Positions 49,672-58,053 of a stretch of 64,000 bases of DNA are shown one piece after another. A program made the translations under genes and the position numbers. The stretch comes from DATJKD01 sp963728295 (GTDB lineage: Bacteria > Pseudomonadota > Gammaproteobacteria > Steroidobacterales > Steroidobacteraceae): the NCBI GenBank assembly GCA_963728295.1, contig CAVSKB010000006.1:124001-188000 (forward strand), written 5' to 3'. The notes beneath the pieces are model-generated. The model worked only from the letters and a program-made list of their open reading frames with translations, made no database searches and was not told the origin of the DNA. Position 1 is the first letter of the stretch. Each line of letters opens with the position of its first letter.

Positions 49672-51276
49672 ATGAACACCACGGCGCACGTCGACACCTT
49701 CGTACGGGACCACCTGCCGCCGGTTTCGCAGTGGCCGGAGTTCCTGTTCGAGCTTCCGGAGCTCAGCTACCCGCCGCGCCTGAACTGCGCCGTGGAGCTC
49801 CTCGACCGGCATGCGACCGCGAATCCGCAGGCGATCGCCATCCGCACGGCCGAGGGCGACTGGAGCTATGGCCGGTTCGGCGGCCTGGTCGATCGTCTGT
49901 GCGGTGTGCTCGTCAACGACATGCGGGTCGAGACCGGCAATCGCGTCCTGCTGCGTGCCGGCAACTCGGTGATGTTGTACGCGGCATGGCTGGCCGTCGC
50001 GCGTGTCGGAGCCGTGGTCGTCGCGACGATGCCGCTGCTGCGTGCGCGCGAGCTCGCCACCATCGTGGACAAGGCACGCATCCGCCATGCGCTGTGCGAC
50101 GTCCGCCTCGCCGCGGAGCTCGAAGGCCTCGAAGGACCCGACGGTCGCCTGCGCACGCTCACCTGGGGAGACGGTGAGCTCGAAGACCGCCTCACTCGGC
50201 AACCTGCGGGTGCGCCCGCCGTCGACACGGCGCAGGACGATCCATGCCTGCTCGCCTTCACCTCCGGCACCAGCGGACAGCCCAAGGCGACCGTGCATTT
50301 TCACCGCGACGTGCTCGCGATGGCGGACACGTTCGCCGCGCATCTGCTGGCGCCGCGGCCGGACGACGTGTTCACGGGCACGCCGCCGCTTGCCTTTACC
50401 TACGGCCTGGGCGCCGAGCTCGTGTTTCCGCTCCGCTTCGGCGCCGCGACTGCGGTGTTGACGGGCCCGACGCCCGATCACCTGCGCGATGGGTTGGAAC
50501 GCTTCGGCGCGACGCGGGTGTTCACCGCGCCGACGGCCTATCGCGCCCTGCTCGCGCAGGCCGATCGTGCCGCGTTCCGGTCCGTCCGCTCCTTCGTGTC
50601 CGCGGGTGAGCATCTGCCGCGACCGACCTTCGATGCGTGGCAGCAGGCAACCGGTCATCGCATCATCGACGGCATTGGCGCCACGGAGATGATCCACATC
50701 TTCATCTCGGCGTCGGGCGACGACATCCGCCCCGGCTCGACGGGCCGCGCGGTCCCGGGCTACCGGGCCTGCGTCCTCGACGAGGACGATCGCCCGGCGG
50801 CGCCCGGCACGATCGGCCGGCTCGCGGTGCGCGGACCGACGGGTTGCCGCTATCTCGCCGACGACCGGCAGCGGAACTACGTAAAGCGCGGCTGGAACGT
50901 CACGGGCGACTCCTTCGTCGCCGACGATGAAGGTTATTTCTGGTACCAGGCGCGTACCGACGACATGATCGTTTCCTCCGGCTACAACATCGCCGGGCCC
51001 GAGGTCGAGAGCGCGCTGCTCGAGCATCCGGGCGTAGCAGAATGTGCAGTGATCGGCATCCCCGACGATCACCGGGGGCAGCTCGTCAAGGCGTACGTCG
51101 TGCTGCGTGCGCCGCGGGCGGGCGATGACTTGCTCACGCGCGAGCTTCAGGACTTCGTCAAGAACGCGATCGCGCCTTACAAGTACCCGCGACAGATCGA
51201 ATACGTCGAGACGCTCCCGAGGACGGCGACAGGCAAGCTGCAGCGTTACCGACTGCGCGGAGGAGCGGACACCTGA
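49672..51276 (+). CDS. 2-aminobenzoate (or salicylate)-CoA ligase, benzoate-CoA ligase family
   Basis: A 534-residue intact ANL-superfamily enzyme. N-terminus HVDTFVRDHLPPVSQWPEFL is characteristic of the aminobenzoate/salicylate-CoA ligase group. Core motifs: P-loop LLAFTSGTSGQPKATVHFHR, adenylation motif DGIGATEMIHIF, hinge region GWNVTGDSFVADDEGYF, and the catalytic lysine in PRTATGKLQRYRL. The family makes aryl-CoA plus AMP and pyrophosphate. The convergent cluster downstream contains the flavin monooxygenase/reductase that uses 2-aminobenzoyl-CoA or salicylyl-CoA, which supports the substrate. It overlaps the tail of the RidA gene by 31 bases. Confidence 0.87.
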   Translation: MNTTAHVDTFVRDHLPPVSQWPEFLFELPELSYPPRLNCAVELLDRHATANPQAIAIRTAEGDWSYGRFGGLVDRLCGVLVNDMRVETGNRVLLRAGNSVMLYAAWLAVARVGAVVVATMPLLRARELATIVDKARIRHALCDVRLAAELEGLEGPDGRLRTLTWGDGELEDRLTRQPAGAPAVDTAQDDPCLLAFTSGTSGQPKATVHFHRDVLAMADTFAAHLLAPRPDDVFTGTPPLAFTYGLGAELVFPLRFGAATAVLTGPTPDHLRDGLERFGATRVFTAPTAYRALLAQADRAAFRSVRSFVSAGEHLPRPTFDAWQQATGHRIIDGIGATEMIHIFISASGDDIRPGSTGRAVPGYRACVLDEDDRPAAPGTIGRLAVRGPTGCRYLADDRQRNYVKRGWNVTGDSFVADDEGYFWYQARTDDMIVSSGYNIAGPEVESALLEHPGVAECAVIGIPDDHRGQLVKAYVVLRAPRAGDDLLTRELQDFVKNAIAPYKYPRQIEYVETLPRTATGKLQRYRLRGGADT

Positions 51277-51683
51277 TCGTCAGGCGCGTCCGGTATGACG
51301 GCCGTGGCCTCGATCTCGACCTTGGCGGCCGCTTCCATCAGGGCGACGACCTGCACCACCGACATCGCCGGATAGTGGCGGCCGATCACGGCGCGGTAGG
51401 CAGCGCCGATCTCGGGCAGCTCCGCGTAGTACTCGTCGCGGCTCGTGACGTACCAGGTGAGGCGCACCAGGTGCTCGGGCCGGCCACCGGCTTCGGCCAG
51501 CACGGCGACGACGTTGTCGAGCGCCTGCCGTACCTGCGGTGCGAGACGCGTCGCTTGAAACCCTCCGTCCGCGTCCCAGCCGATCTGGCCGGCGATGAAT
51601 ACCTGCCGTCCGCGCGCGACGATGCCGTTGCTGTACCCCTTCGGACGTGCCCAGCCCTCGGGCTGCAGGATTTCGAGACTCAT
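51246..51683 (-). CDS. RidA/YjgF family protein
   Basis: A 145-residue intact RidA-family protein: YSNGIVARGRQVFIAGQIGW, a TWYVTSRDEYYAE segment and the C-terminal AMSVVQVVALMEAAAKVEIE with the strand that binds imino acids. RidA enzymes hydrolyse reactive enamines/imines. In the 2-aminobenzoyl-CoA pathway the ring amine must be lost after reduction, so a dedicated imine deaminase fits. It starts with ATGA overlapping the acyl-CoA dehydrogenase stop and is the last gene of the minus-strand operon. Confidence 0.88.
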   Translation of the reverse strand: MSLEILQPEGWARPKGYSNGIVARGRQVFIAGQIGWDADGGFQATRLAPQVRQALDNVVAVLAEAGGRPEHLVRLTWYVTSRDEYYAELPEIGAAYRAVIGRHYPAMSVVQVVALMEAAAKVEIEATAVIPDAPDDQVSAPPRSR

Positions 51684-52910
51684 GGCTGCGCGCCGTCCCG
51701 AGCCGCCTTGAGCAGCTCGCGCCCGATGATGAGCTTCTGTACCTCGGTCGCGCCCTCGTAGATCCGCAGCGCCCGGATCTCGCGGTACAGGCGCTCGACG
51801 GTCTCGCCGCTCGCCACGCCGCGGCCCCCGAACATCTGCACCGCGCCGTCGATGATGCGCTGCGCGGATTCGGTCGCGCTCATCTTGGCCATCGCCGCCT
51901 CCTTCGGTGACGTTTCCGCCGCGGTCCCGCTGCCACGCAGCGCGATAGGTCAGCAGGCGCGACGCCTCGAGCTCCGTCGCGATCTCGGCAAGGGTGGCCT
52001 GCGTGAGCTGGAAGTCGGCAAGCTGCCGGCCGAACATCCGGCGCGCAGCGACGTGATGCGAGCGCTTCGTCCAGCGCGCGCTGGGCAAATCCGAGCGCCG
52101 CGCCGGCGACCGAGGTGCGGAACACATCGAGCGTGCGCATGGCGATCCGGAATCCTTCGCCCTCCTCGCCGATGCGTTGCGTGGCCGGTATCCGGCAATC
52201 CTCGAAGCGGAGCGTGGCGAGCGGGTGCGGCGCGATCACCGTCGATCCGCTCCACCACCTCGAGGCCGGGCGCATCGGCATCCACGACGAAGGCCGTGAT
52301 GCCCGACGCGGAGCTCGAACCATCGGGCGCGCAGCTCCGCGGGGCTTGTGCGCGCAAAGACACAGTAGAAATCGGCGATGCCGCCGTTCGAGATCCAGGT
52401 CTTGGTCCCGTCGAGGAGGTAGTCTCCGCCCTCGCGCCGCGCGCTTGTGCGCATTGCGGCGACGTCCGAGCCGGCGGCGGGCTCGGACAGGGCGAAAGCC
52501 GCAATCGCGCGGCCCGCGGCGACGACCGGAAGATAGCGCGTCTTGAGCTCGGGCGAGCCCGCGAGGGAGATCGCGCCGCTGCCGAGCCCCTGCATCGCGA
52601 AGGCAAAATCCGCGAGCCCGTCGTGCCATGCGAGCAGCTCGCGGGTGAGCGAGATCGACCGCACGTCGAAGCCCGGTTCGGCTCCGGACGTCGTGGCCGG
52701 CACCGCGCAGCGCGCGAGACCCGCCGCGCCGAGCGCGGCGACCAGCGAGCGGCAGGCTGCATCGAGCGCCGCCTGATCCGGAGCCTCGTCCTTCGACGGT
52801 GTGCCGATGCGCGTACCGAAACGCGACTCGGCCCACTCCGATAGCCGCGTGGCGAGATCGCGATGCGCGTCATCGAAGAACGGCCAGTCGAGATGCGGCA
52901 GATCGCGCAT
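51680..52910 (-). CDS. Acyl-CoA dehydrogenase, frameshifted (about four frame changes)
   Basis: About 405 residues read across five frames, each step one extra base. In order: FAFAMQGLGSGAISLAGSPE with ALSEPAAGSDVAAMRTSARR and DGTKTWISNGGIADFYCVFA; ITAFVVDADAPGLEVVERID; HPLATLRFEDCRIPATQRIG with RTLDVFRTSVAGAALGFAQR; RMFGRQLADFQLTQATLAEI; and GAVQMFGGRGVASGETVERL ending YEGATEVQKLIIGRELLKAA. All FAD and acyl-CoA motifs occur in the right order, including the final YEGATEV with the position near the catalytic Glu. It acts in the beta-oxidation-like steps of the cluster. It starts five bases after the enoyl-CoA hydratase stop. Confidence 0.82.
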
Positions 52911-52915
52911 GGCGA

Positions 52916-53728
52916 TCAGTTACCCTCGAACACGGGCTTCTGCTTGGCGACGAACGCGTCGTACGCGCGCCTGAAATCGTCGGTCTGCATGCAGATGGCC
53001 TGCGCGTCCGCCTCGGCGTCGAGCGCCGCATCGATCGACAGGTTCCACTCGTGGTGCAGCATCCGCTTGGTCATCGCATGCGCGAACGTAGGTCCGGCCG
53101 CGAGGTCCGCCATGACGCGCGGTGGCCCGGGCGAGCAGCTCCCCGGGCGCCACGAGCTGGTTGAAGAACCCCCAGGCGAGCCCCTCCTCGGCACTCATCG
53201 CGCGCCCGGTGTAGAGGAGCTCCGCAGCGCGGCCGTGACCGATGATGCGCGGCAGGATCGCGCAGGCGCCCATGTCGCAGCCGGCGAGCCCGACGCGCGT
53301 GAACAGGAAGGCCGTGCGTGCGGCCGGGCGTCGCGAAGCGGAAGTCGGACGCCATGGCAAGGATCGCGCCCGCGCCGGCGCACACGCCGTCGACCGCGGC
53401 GGCGATCGGCTGCGGACACGCGCGCATCGCCTTCACCAGGTCGCCGGTCATGCGCGTAAAGGCGAGCAGACCGTCCATCGCCATCTGCGTGAGCGGGCCG
53501 ATGATCTCGTGCACGTCGCCACCGGAGCAGAAATTGCCGCCGGCACCCGTCAACACGATCGCCCGCACGTCCGGCGCGTCGCGCGAGACCGCGGAAGAGA
53601 TCCCGGAGCTCCGCGTAGGAATCGAAGGTGAGCGGATTCTTCCGCTCGGGCCGATCGAGCGTGATCACGCCTACGCGACCGTCGAGACGCCAGCGGAAGT
53701 GCCGCGGCTCCAGATCCTGGTAGTTCAT
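52916..53728 (-). CDS. Enoyl-CoA hydratase/isomerase family protein, frameshifted (three frame changes)
   Basis: About 270 residues in four frame segments: RVGVITLDRPERKNPLTFDS; AIVLTGAGGNFCSGGDVHEI with AAVDGVCAGAGAILAMASDF; LAGCDMGACAILPRIIGHGR with AMSAEEGLAWGFFNQLVAPG; and GPTFAHAMTKRMLHHEWNLS to the end VAKQKPVFEGN. These are the crotonase oxyanion-hole blocks (CSGGDV and GAGA). Each join equals one extra base. The ring-cleavage or hydration role in the 2-aminobenzoyl-CoA pathway is inferred from the cluster. The start ATG at 53728 lies 18 bases after the MarR gene stop. Confidence 0.82.
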
Positions 53729-53746
53729 GCAACCGCTCCCTTGCCG

Positions 53747-54264
53747 TCAGACCCTTCCGTCGCTGCAATCCTCCGCGAGAGCTCGCGCCTTGAGCACGCC
53801 GAGCAGCTCCACAAGCTGATCGCGCTGCCGCCGCGAGAGACCGTCCATCAGGCTCGATGACCCAGCGTTCGTGTTCCGCCGCCATGCGGCGGAACTGGCG
53901 GCGCCCTTCGCGCGTCAGCCGCACGCGATACGCGCGACGGTCCGCCGGGTCCGGGCTCGCGCGACCACCAGCTGCTCTTTTTCGAGCATGTCGGTGATGC
54001 CGGTGACGTTGCCGCCGGTCACCATCATCCGTCGCGAAAGCTCGCCCATCTTGAGACCTGCATCGGCGCGCGCTCGAGCTGCGCCATCAGGTCGAAGCGC
54101 GGCAAGCGTCGTGCGAATAGCCGGCCTTGCAGCCCCTGCCGCACGCGGGTCTCGATCAGGTTGGTGCAGGCGAGCAACCGCAGCCACAGGCGCAGCGACT
54201 GGTGGTCGTCGGGGCCCGCGCGGGTCTCGACGTCGATGCGCATCGCGCGCTCCTCGCGGGCCAT
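53747..54264 (-). CDS. MarR family transcriptional regulator, frameshifted
   Basis: A ~172-residue MarR regulator. Helices LRLWLRLLACTNLIETRVRQ and LPRFDLMAQLERA come first; then in a second frame LKMGELSRRMMVTGGNVTGI (recognition helix) with DMLEKEQLVV; and in a third DRRAYRVRLTREGRRQFRRM. One missing G in each of two G/C runs (near 54058 and 53955) explains the shifts. The ATG overlaps the SDR stop (TGATG at 54262-54266) and the stop is TGA at 53747-53749. Embedded in the aromatic-CoA operon, it is the likely repressor; a perfect palindrome lies before the first gene at 57394. Confidence 0.8.
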
Positions 54265-55055
54265 CAGGTCACCTCGCCGCCCGCGATCGCGAGGCTCTGG
54301 CCGGTGACGCTCTCGGTGCCCGGGCGCGCAGAGCCAGACCACGGCGTGCGCGACTTCGCCGGGCTGGATCATGCGTCGCTGCGGATTGCCCGCGATCAGC
54401 GCCTCGCGCGCCTCGATCCACGCTGCGCCCGGTCTTGCTCGTGATGTTGGCGATGGCGTCGCGCACGAGGTCGGTGTCCGTGTAGCCCGGGCAGACCGCG
54501 TTGACGGTGATGCCGCGCTCGGCCACCTCGAGCGCGAGCGCGCGGGTCAAACCGATGACGCCGTGCTTGGCTGCGACATAGGCCGCGCAGTACGCGTAGC
54601 CGCGCAGACCCGCCGTGCTCGCCACGTTGACGATGCGGCCGTAGCCCGCCGCCAGCATGGCCGGCAGTCCCTCGCGGATGCAGGCATACACGCCGGTCAG
54701 GTTGACGCCGAGCATCCGCTGCCAGAGCGCCTCGTCCGTCTTCTGAAAGGGCGCGCTCACGGCCTGCCCCGCGTTGTTGACGAGGAGTTGCACTGGGCCG
54801 AAGCGTTTGCGAGCGGCTCGGAAGGCGTCGCTCGAGCTCGGCCGGGTCCGTGACGTCGCCCGGCAAGGCAGCCGCTCGATCCTCGGCACCGATCGAGCTA
54901 GCTGCGGCCGCGAGCCGCGCCATGTCGCGACCGAGCATCGAGACCCGGGCGCCCTCCGCCGCCAGCGCCTGCGCGATTGCGAGCCCGATGCCGCGGCCGC
55001 CGCCGGTCACGAGCGCGTGCCGTCCGCCCAGGCGACCCTGCGGCGCTGCGCTCAT
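54264..55055 (-). CDS. SDR family oxidoreductase (3-hydroxyacyl-CoA dehydrogenase-like), frameshifted
   Basis: A ~263-residue classical short-chain dehydrogenase: cofactor loop HALVTGGGRGIGLAIAQALA, LLVNNAG, catalytic Tyr/Lys in YCAAYVAAKHGVIGL, and NAVCPGYTDTDLVRDAI. Frame changes near 54830 and 54430 each equal one extra base; the C-terminus IQPGEVAHAVVWLCAPG ends GGEVT. Within this operon it would oxidise a 3-hydroxyacyl-CoA or a cyclic alcohol intermediate. Its ATG overlaps the monooxygenase stop by four bases (55052-55055). Confidence 0.82.
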
Positions 55056-57369
55056 CCCGGCTCCCGCCGCCTGTGCGGCGCGCTGCTAGGTTGCGCTCGA
55101 GCTGGCTCTTGCCGGAGAGATACGGGATCCGGCCACCACTGCTCCGCGTACCCCTGACGTGCCGCGGCTTCGAGCGTCCAGGACGGGTTCGCGAGGTGGG
55201 GTCGTGCAAGGGCGCACAGGTCGGCGCGGCCGGACGCGATGATCGAATTGACGTGGTCGGCCTCGAAGATGTTGCCGACGGCGATCGTCGGCGATGCCGA
55301 CTTCGTTACGTACGCGATCGGCAAACGGCGTCTGCCACATGCGCCCGTAGACCGGTTTCTGCCACGGCACGGTCTGGCCGCTCGAGACGTCGATGAGGTC
55401 GGCGCCGCCGGCCTTCATCGCGGCGCGCGAGCGCAACGAGCTCGTCCTCGGCGAGCCCGCCCTCCGCCCAGTCGCTGGCCGAAATGCGCACCGAGAGCGG
55501 CTTGTCCGCGGGCCAGGCCGCGCGCACCGCCGCCAGCACTTCGAGCGGGAAGCGCAGCCGGTTGGCGAGCGGGCCGCCGTACTCGTCCGTCGCGCAGGTT
55601 GGTCAGCGGCGAAAGAAAGCTCGCGAGCAGGTAGCCGTGCGCCATGTGCAGCTCGAGCATGTCGAACCCGGCTTCGTTGCCGAGTTCGCGCCGAGCGCAC
55701 GAACTCGTCGCGGACGCGGTCCATGTCGGCGCGGGTCATCGCGCACCGGGACCTGGCTCACGCCTTCGAGATACGGCAGCGGCGAGGGCGCGCAGATCGG
55801 CCAGTTGCCGGTCGCGAGCGGACGATCCATCTCCTGCCAGCCGAGCTGGGTCGATCCCTTGCGTCCCGAGTGACCGAGCTGCAGGCAGAACTGCGCGGGC
55901 GAGTTGCCGTGCACGAAATCGACGATGCGCCGCCAGGCATCGCGCTGCGCCGTCGTTCCAGAGTCCCGTGCAGCCGGGCGTGATGCGACCTTCGGGCGAC
56001 ACGCAGGTCATCTCGGTGTAGACGAGCCCGGCGCCGCCGAGCGCGCGCGCTGCCATAGTGCACCAGGTGCCAGTCGTCGGGCAGGCCGTCCTTGGCCATG
56101 TACTGCGCCATCGGCGAAACGACGACGCGGTTCGCGAGCGTCAGTCCGCGCAGGCGCAGCGGCAGGAACATCGGCGGCGCGCGGCACGGCGCCCGAGCCG
56201 GCGCGATCGGCCAGCCACCGCTCGTAGTCCGCGACGAAGTCGCCGGGTCGCGGACTTTCAGGTTCTCGTGACCGATGCGCTGGCTGCCGGTCAGGAGGCT
56301 GTAGGCGAACTGGCGCGGCGGCAGCACGCGCGTAACGCGCGACGTTCTCGAACCACTCCATGCGGTTGCGGGCCGCGCTCTGCAGCTTCAGCACCTCGAC
56401 ACTGCGCTCCTCGTGGTACGCCTCGAGCGCGCGCGGAAGCTCCTGCGTCGCGGTCACGTGCCGCACGAGCGAAATCGCATCCTCCATCGCGAGCTTGGTG
56501 CCGGACCCGATCGAGAAATGCGCCGTGTGGGCGGAATCGCCGATCAGCACGACCCGGCCGTCGTGCCAGCGGCGGCAGGCGATGCGGTTGAATGCGAGCC
56601 AGGCCGAGCCGCGCAGGTGCGCCGCATTGCTCCGCAGACGCTCGCCGCCCAGGTAGCGTCGCGAACAGCCGCTCGCAGAATTCGATCGATGCCGGGGTGT
56701 CGGCCCGGTCGAGGCCGTGCGCCCGCCAGGTCTCCTCGCGCGTCTCGACGATGACCGTGGAGAGGTCGGAACTGAACTGGTAGCGCGTGAATCTGGAACC
56801 AGCCGTGCTCGGTGCGCTCGAACGCGAAGGTGAATGCCGGGAACGGTCTGCGCGGTTCCGAGCCAGATGAAGCGGCAGCGTCGCACGTCGATCGACGGCT
56901 CGAACACCGCGGCGTGGTGCGTGCGGATCTTGCTGTTGACGCCGTCTGCGCCCAGAACGAGGTCGGCGTCGGCAAACTCGCGGTCGTCGTCGACCTCGCG
57001 CTGGAAATGCAGGCGTGCTCCGAGCTCCGAGGCGCGTTCCTGGAGAATGCCGAGCAGCCGGCGGCGGCCGATCCCGCAGAAACCATGGCCGCCGCTGCGG
57101 AGCACCTCGCCCTGGAAGTGGACTTCGATGTCGTCCCAGTGATGGAAGGCGCCGACGATGGCTCCGTGGGTCTCGGTGTCCGCGACGCGGAAGTTGTCCA
57201 TCGTCTGGTCCGAGAACACGACGCCCCAGCCAAACGTGTCGTCGGGCCGGTTACGCTCGTAGACCTCGATCTGCGTGCGCGGAAGCGCCTTCCTGAGCAG
57301 GATGGCGGCATACAGCCCCGCCGGACCGCCGCCCAGGCAGACCACGCGCTTCAAGGAGCTGCGATCCAT
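55052..57369 (-). CDS. 2-aminobenzoyl-CoA monooxygenase/reductase (salicylyl-CoA 5-hydroxylase type), heavily frameshifted
   Basis: A ~770-residue two-domain flavoenzyme spread over at least eight frame changes. The N-terminal flavin monooxygenase has RVVCLGGGPAGLYAAILLRK, FGWGVVFSDQTMDNFRVADT and RVVLIGDSAHTAHFSIGSGT. The C-terminal Old Yellow Enzyme-like domain has FLPLRLRGLTLANRVVVSPM, GLVYTEMTCVSPEGRITPGC and, later, SIIASGRADLCALARPHLAN. This fusion is the signature enzyme of 2-aminobenzoyl-CoA (hydroxylation plus ring reduction) or salicylyl-CoA degradation. All parts are in order with none lost, so sequence error is likelier than decay. The ATG at 57369 lies 25 bases after a palindromic operator. 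Confidence 0.8.
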
Positions 57370-57393
57370 GTCGCCATGGATACGCCACTTTAC

Positions 57394-57405
57394 TTGACAT
57401 GTCAA
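57394..57405 (-). promoter_or_regulatory. Perfect 12-bp palindrome, candidate MarR operator over a -35 box
   Basis: TTGACATGTCAA is its own reverse complement and lies 25 bases before the monooxygenase ATG. On the minus strand its first half is a consensus -35 (TTGACA), with TATCCA 17 bases further as a weak -10. A repressor bound here would block the promoter. The MarR protein of the same operon is the obvious candidate. Confidence 0.6.
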
Positions 57406-57408
57406 CTA

Positions 57409-57436
57409 AACGGGCGCACGCATGCGCGCGCCCGTT
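57409..57436 (-). terminator. Hairpin between the secreted-protein gene and the aromatic-CoA operon
   Basis: AACGGGCGC (57409-57417) pairs with GCGCCCGTT (57428-57436), nine perfect base pairs around a 10-base loop. On the minus strand it follows the stop of the 57450 gene by ~14 bases and has only a short T-stretch behind it. Probably a terminator that separates the two transcripts. Confidence 0.5.
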
Positions 57437-57449
57437 CAACCCGTCGCGA

Positions 57450-57848
57450 TCAGTCGTGCTCGACGTCGATGCGCACGCTCTTGACGCTCGAGTCGACCAG
57501 CGCGACCGTGAATTTCGGTACGGGGTCCCTGGTCTTGATGAGAACGTCCTCGCCGTCGTCGACCTCGACCTTGTACTCGGCGGGCAATGCGCTCTTGAAG
57601 CCGTCGCGCACGTCCTTCGCGACGTTGTTCTCCGCGCGCCCGTTCTTGATCGGCACTTCGACCGTCTTCATCTCCCCGCCCACGGGCGTGACCGCGAAGC
57701 GGATCGTGCCGTCCGAGTTCGCACCCTCGCTGATCTCGATCCGCCAGGCATGGGATGGCTTGACGTCCTTCGCAATCGCCGCCGTTCCCGCAAGGACCGT
57801 CGCGGCCATCGCTGCCGCCGCCCAGCCAAGGTGCCTTCTGTGACTCAT
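57450..57848 (-). CDS. Secreted protein of unknown function
   Basis: A 132-residue protein with a signal peptide (LGWAAAAMAATVLAGTAAIA). The mature ~105 residues are beta-rich and charged: HAWRIEISEGANSDGTIRFA, EYKVEVDDGEDVLIKTRDP, ending SVKSVRIDVEHD. No cysteine, no known motif; I do not recognise the family. AGAGGA lies eight bases before the ATG. It is divergent from the acyl-CoA ligase and lies upstream of the aromatic-CoA operon on the same strand, separated from it by a hairpin. Intact. Confidence 0.7.
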   Translation of the reverse strand: MSHRRHLGWAAAAMAATVLAGTAAIAKDVKPSHAWRIEISEGANSDGTIRFAVTPVGGEMKTVEVPIKNGRAENNVAKDVRDGFKSALPAEYKVEVDDGEDVLIKTRDPVPKFTVALVDSSVKSVRIDVEHD

Positions 57849-58053
57849 GACCTGTTCCTCTCTTGCCTGAAGTCGTTGATGTTTCGACGGCCGATCACCG
57901 CGCAGGTTCCCGATCGCGCCCTTGAGACCCTGCCACCGGCCTTCGCTTGCGCGCCGGCCGCCGATAATCTATCACCCTGCTTAGCCGGCCGGCGCGCCGC
58001 CGGGCGGCTGGATGCCGTCGCAGGCAGCTTCCTCCCGCCCGGAGCCAAAATCG

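Noticed and set aside
47338..51072. A single 1244-codon minus-strand open frame
   Set aside because: Only the part from 49506 down has CoA-transferase similarity; the upstream third is antisense to the intact CoA ligase gene and reads as Arg/Gly/His-rich shadow sequence.
51680..57369. Calling the aromatic-CoA genes true pseudogenes
   Set aside because: All domains are present in order with no lost segments or in-frame nonsense codons apart from those caused by the shifts; sequence error explains this more simply.
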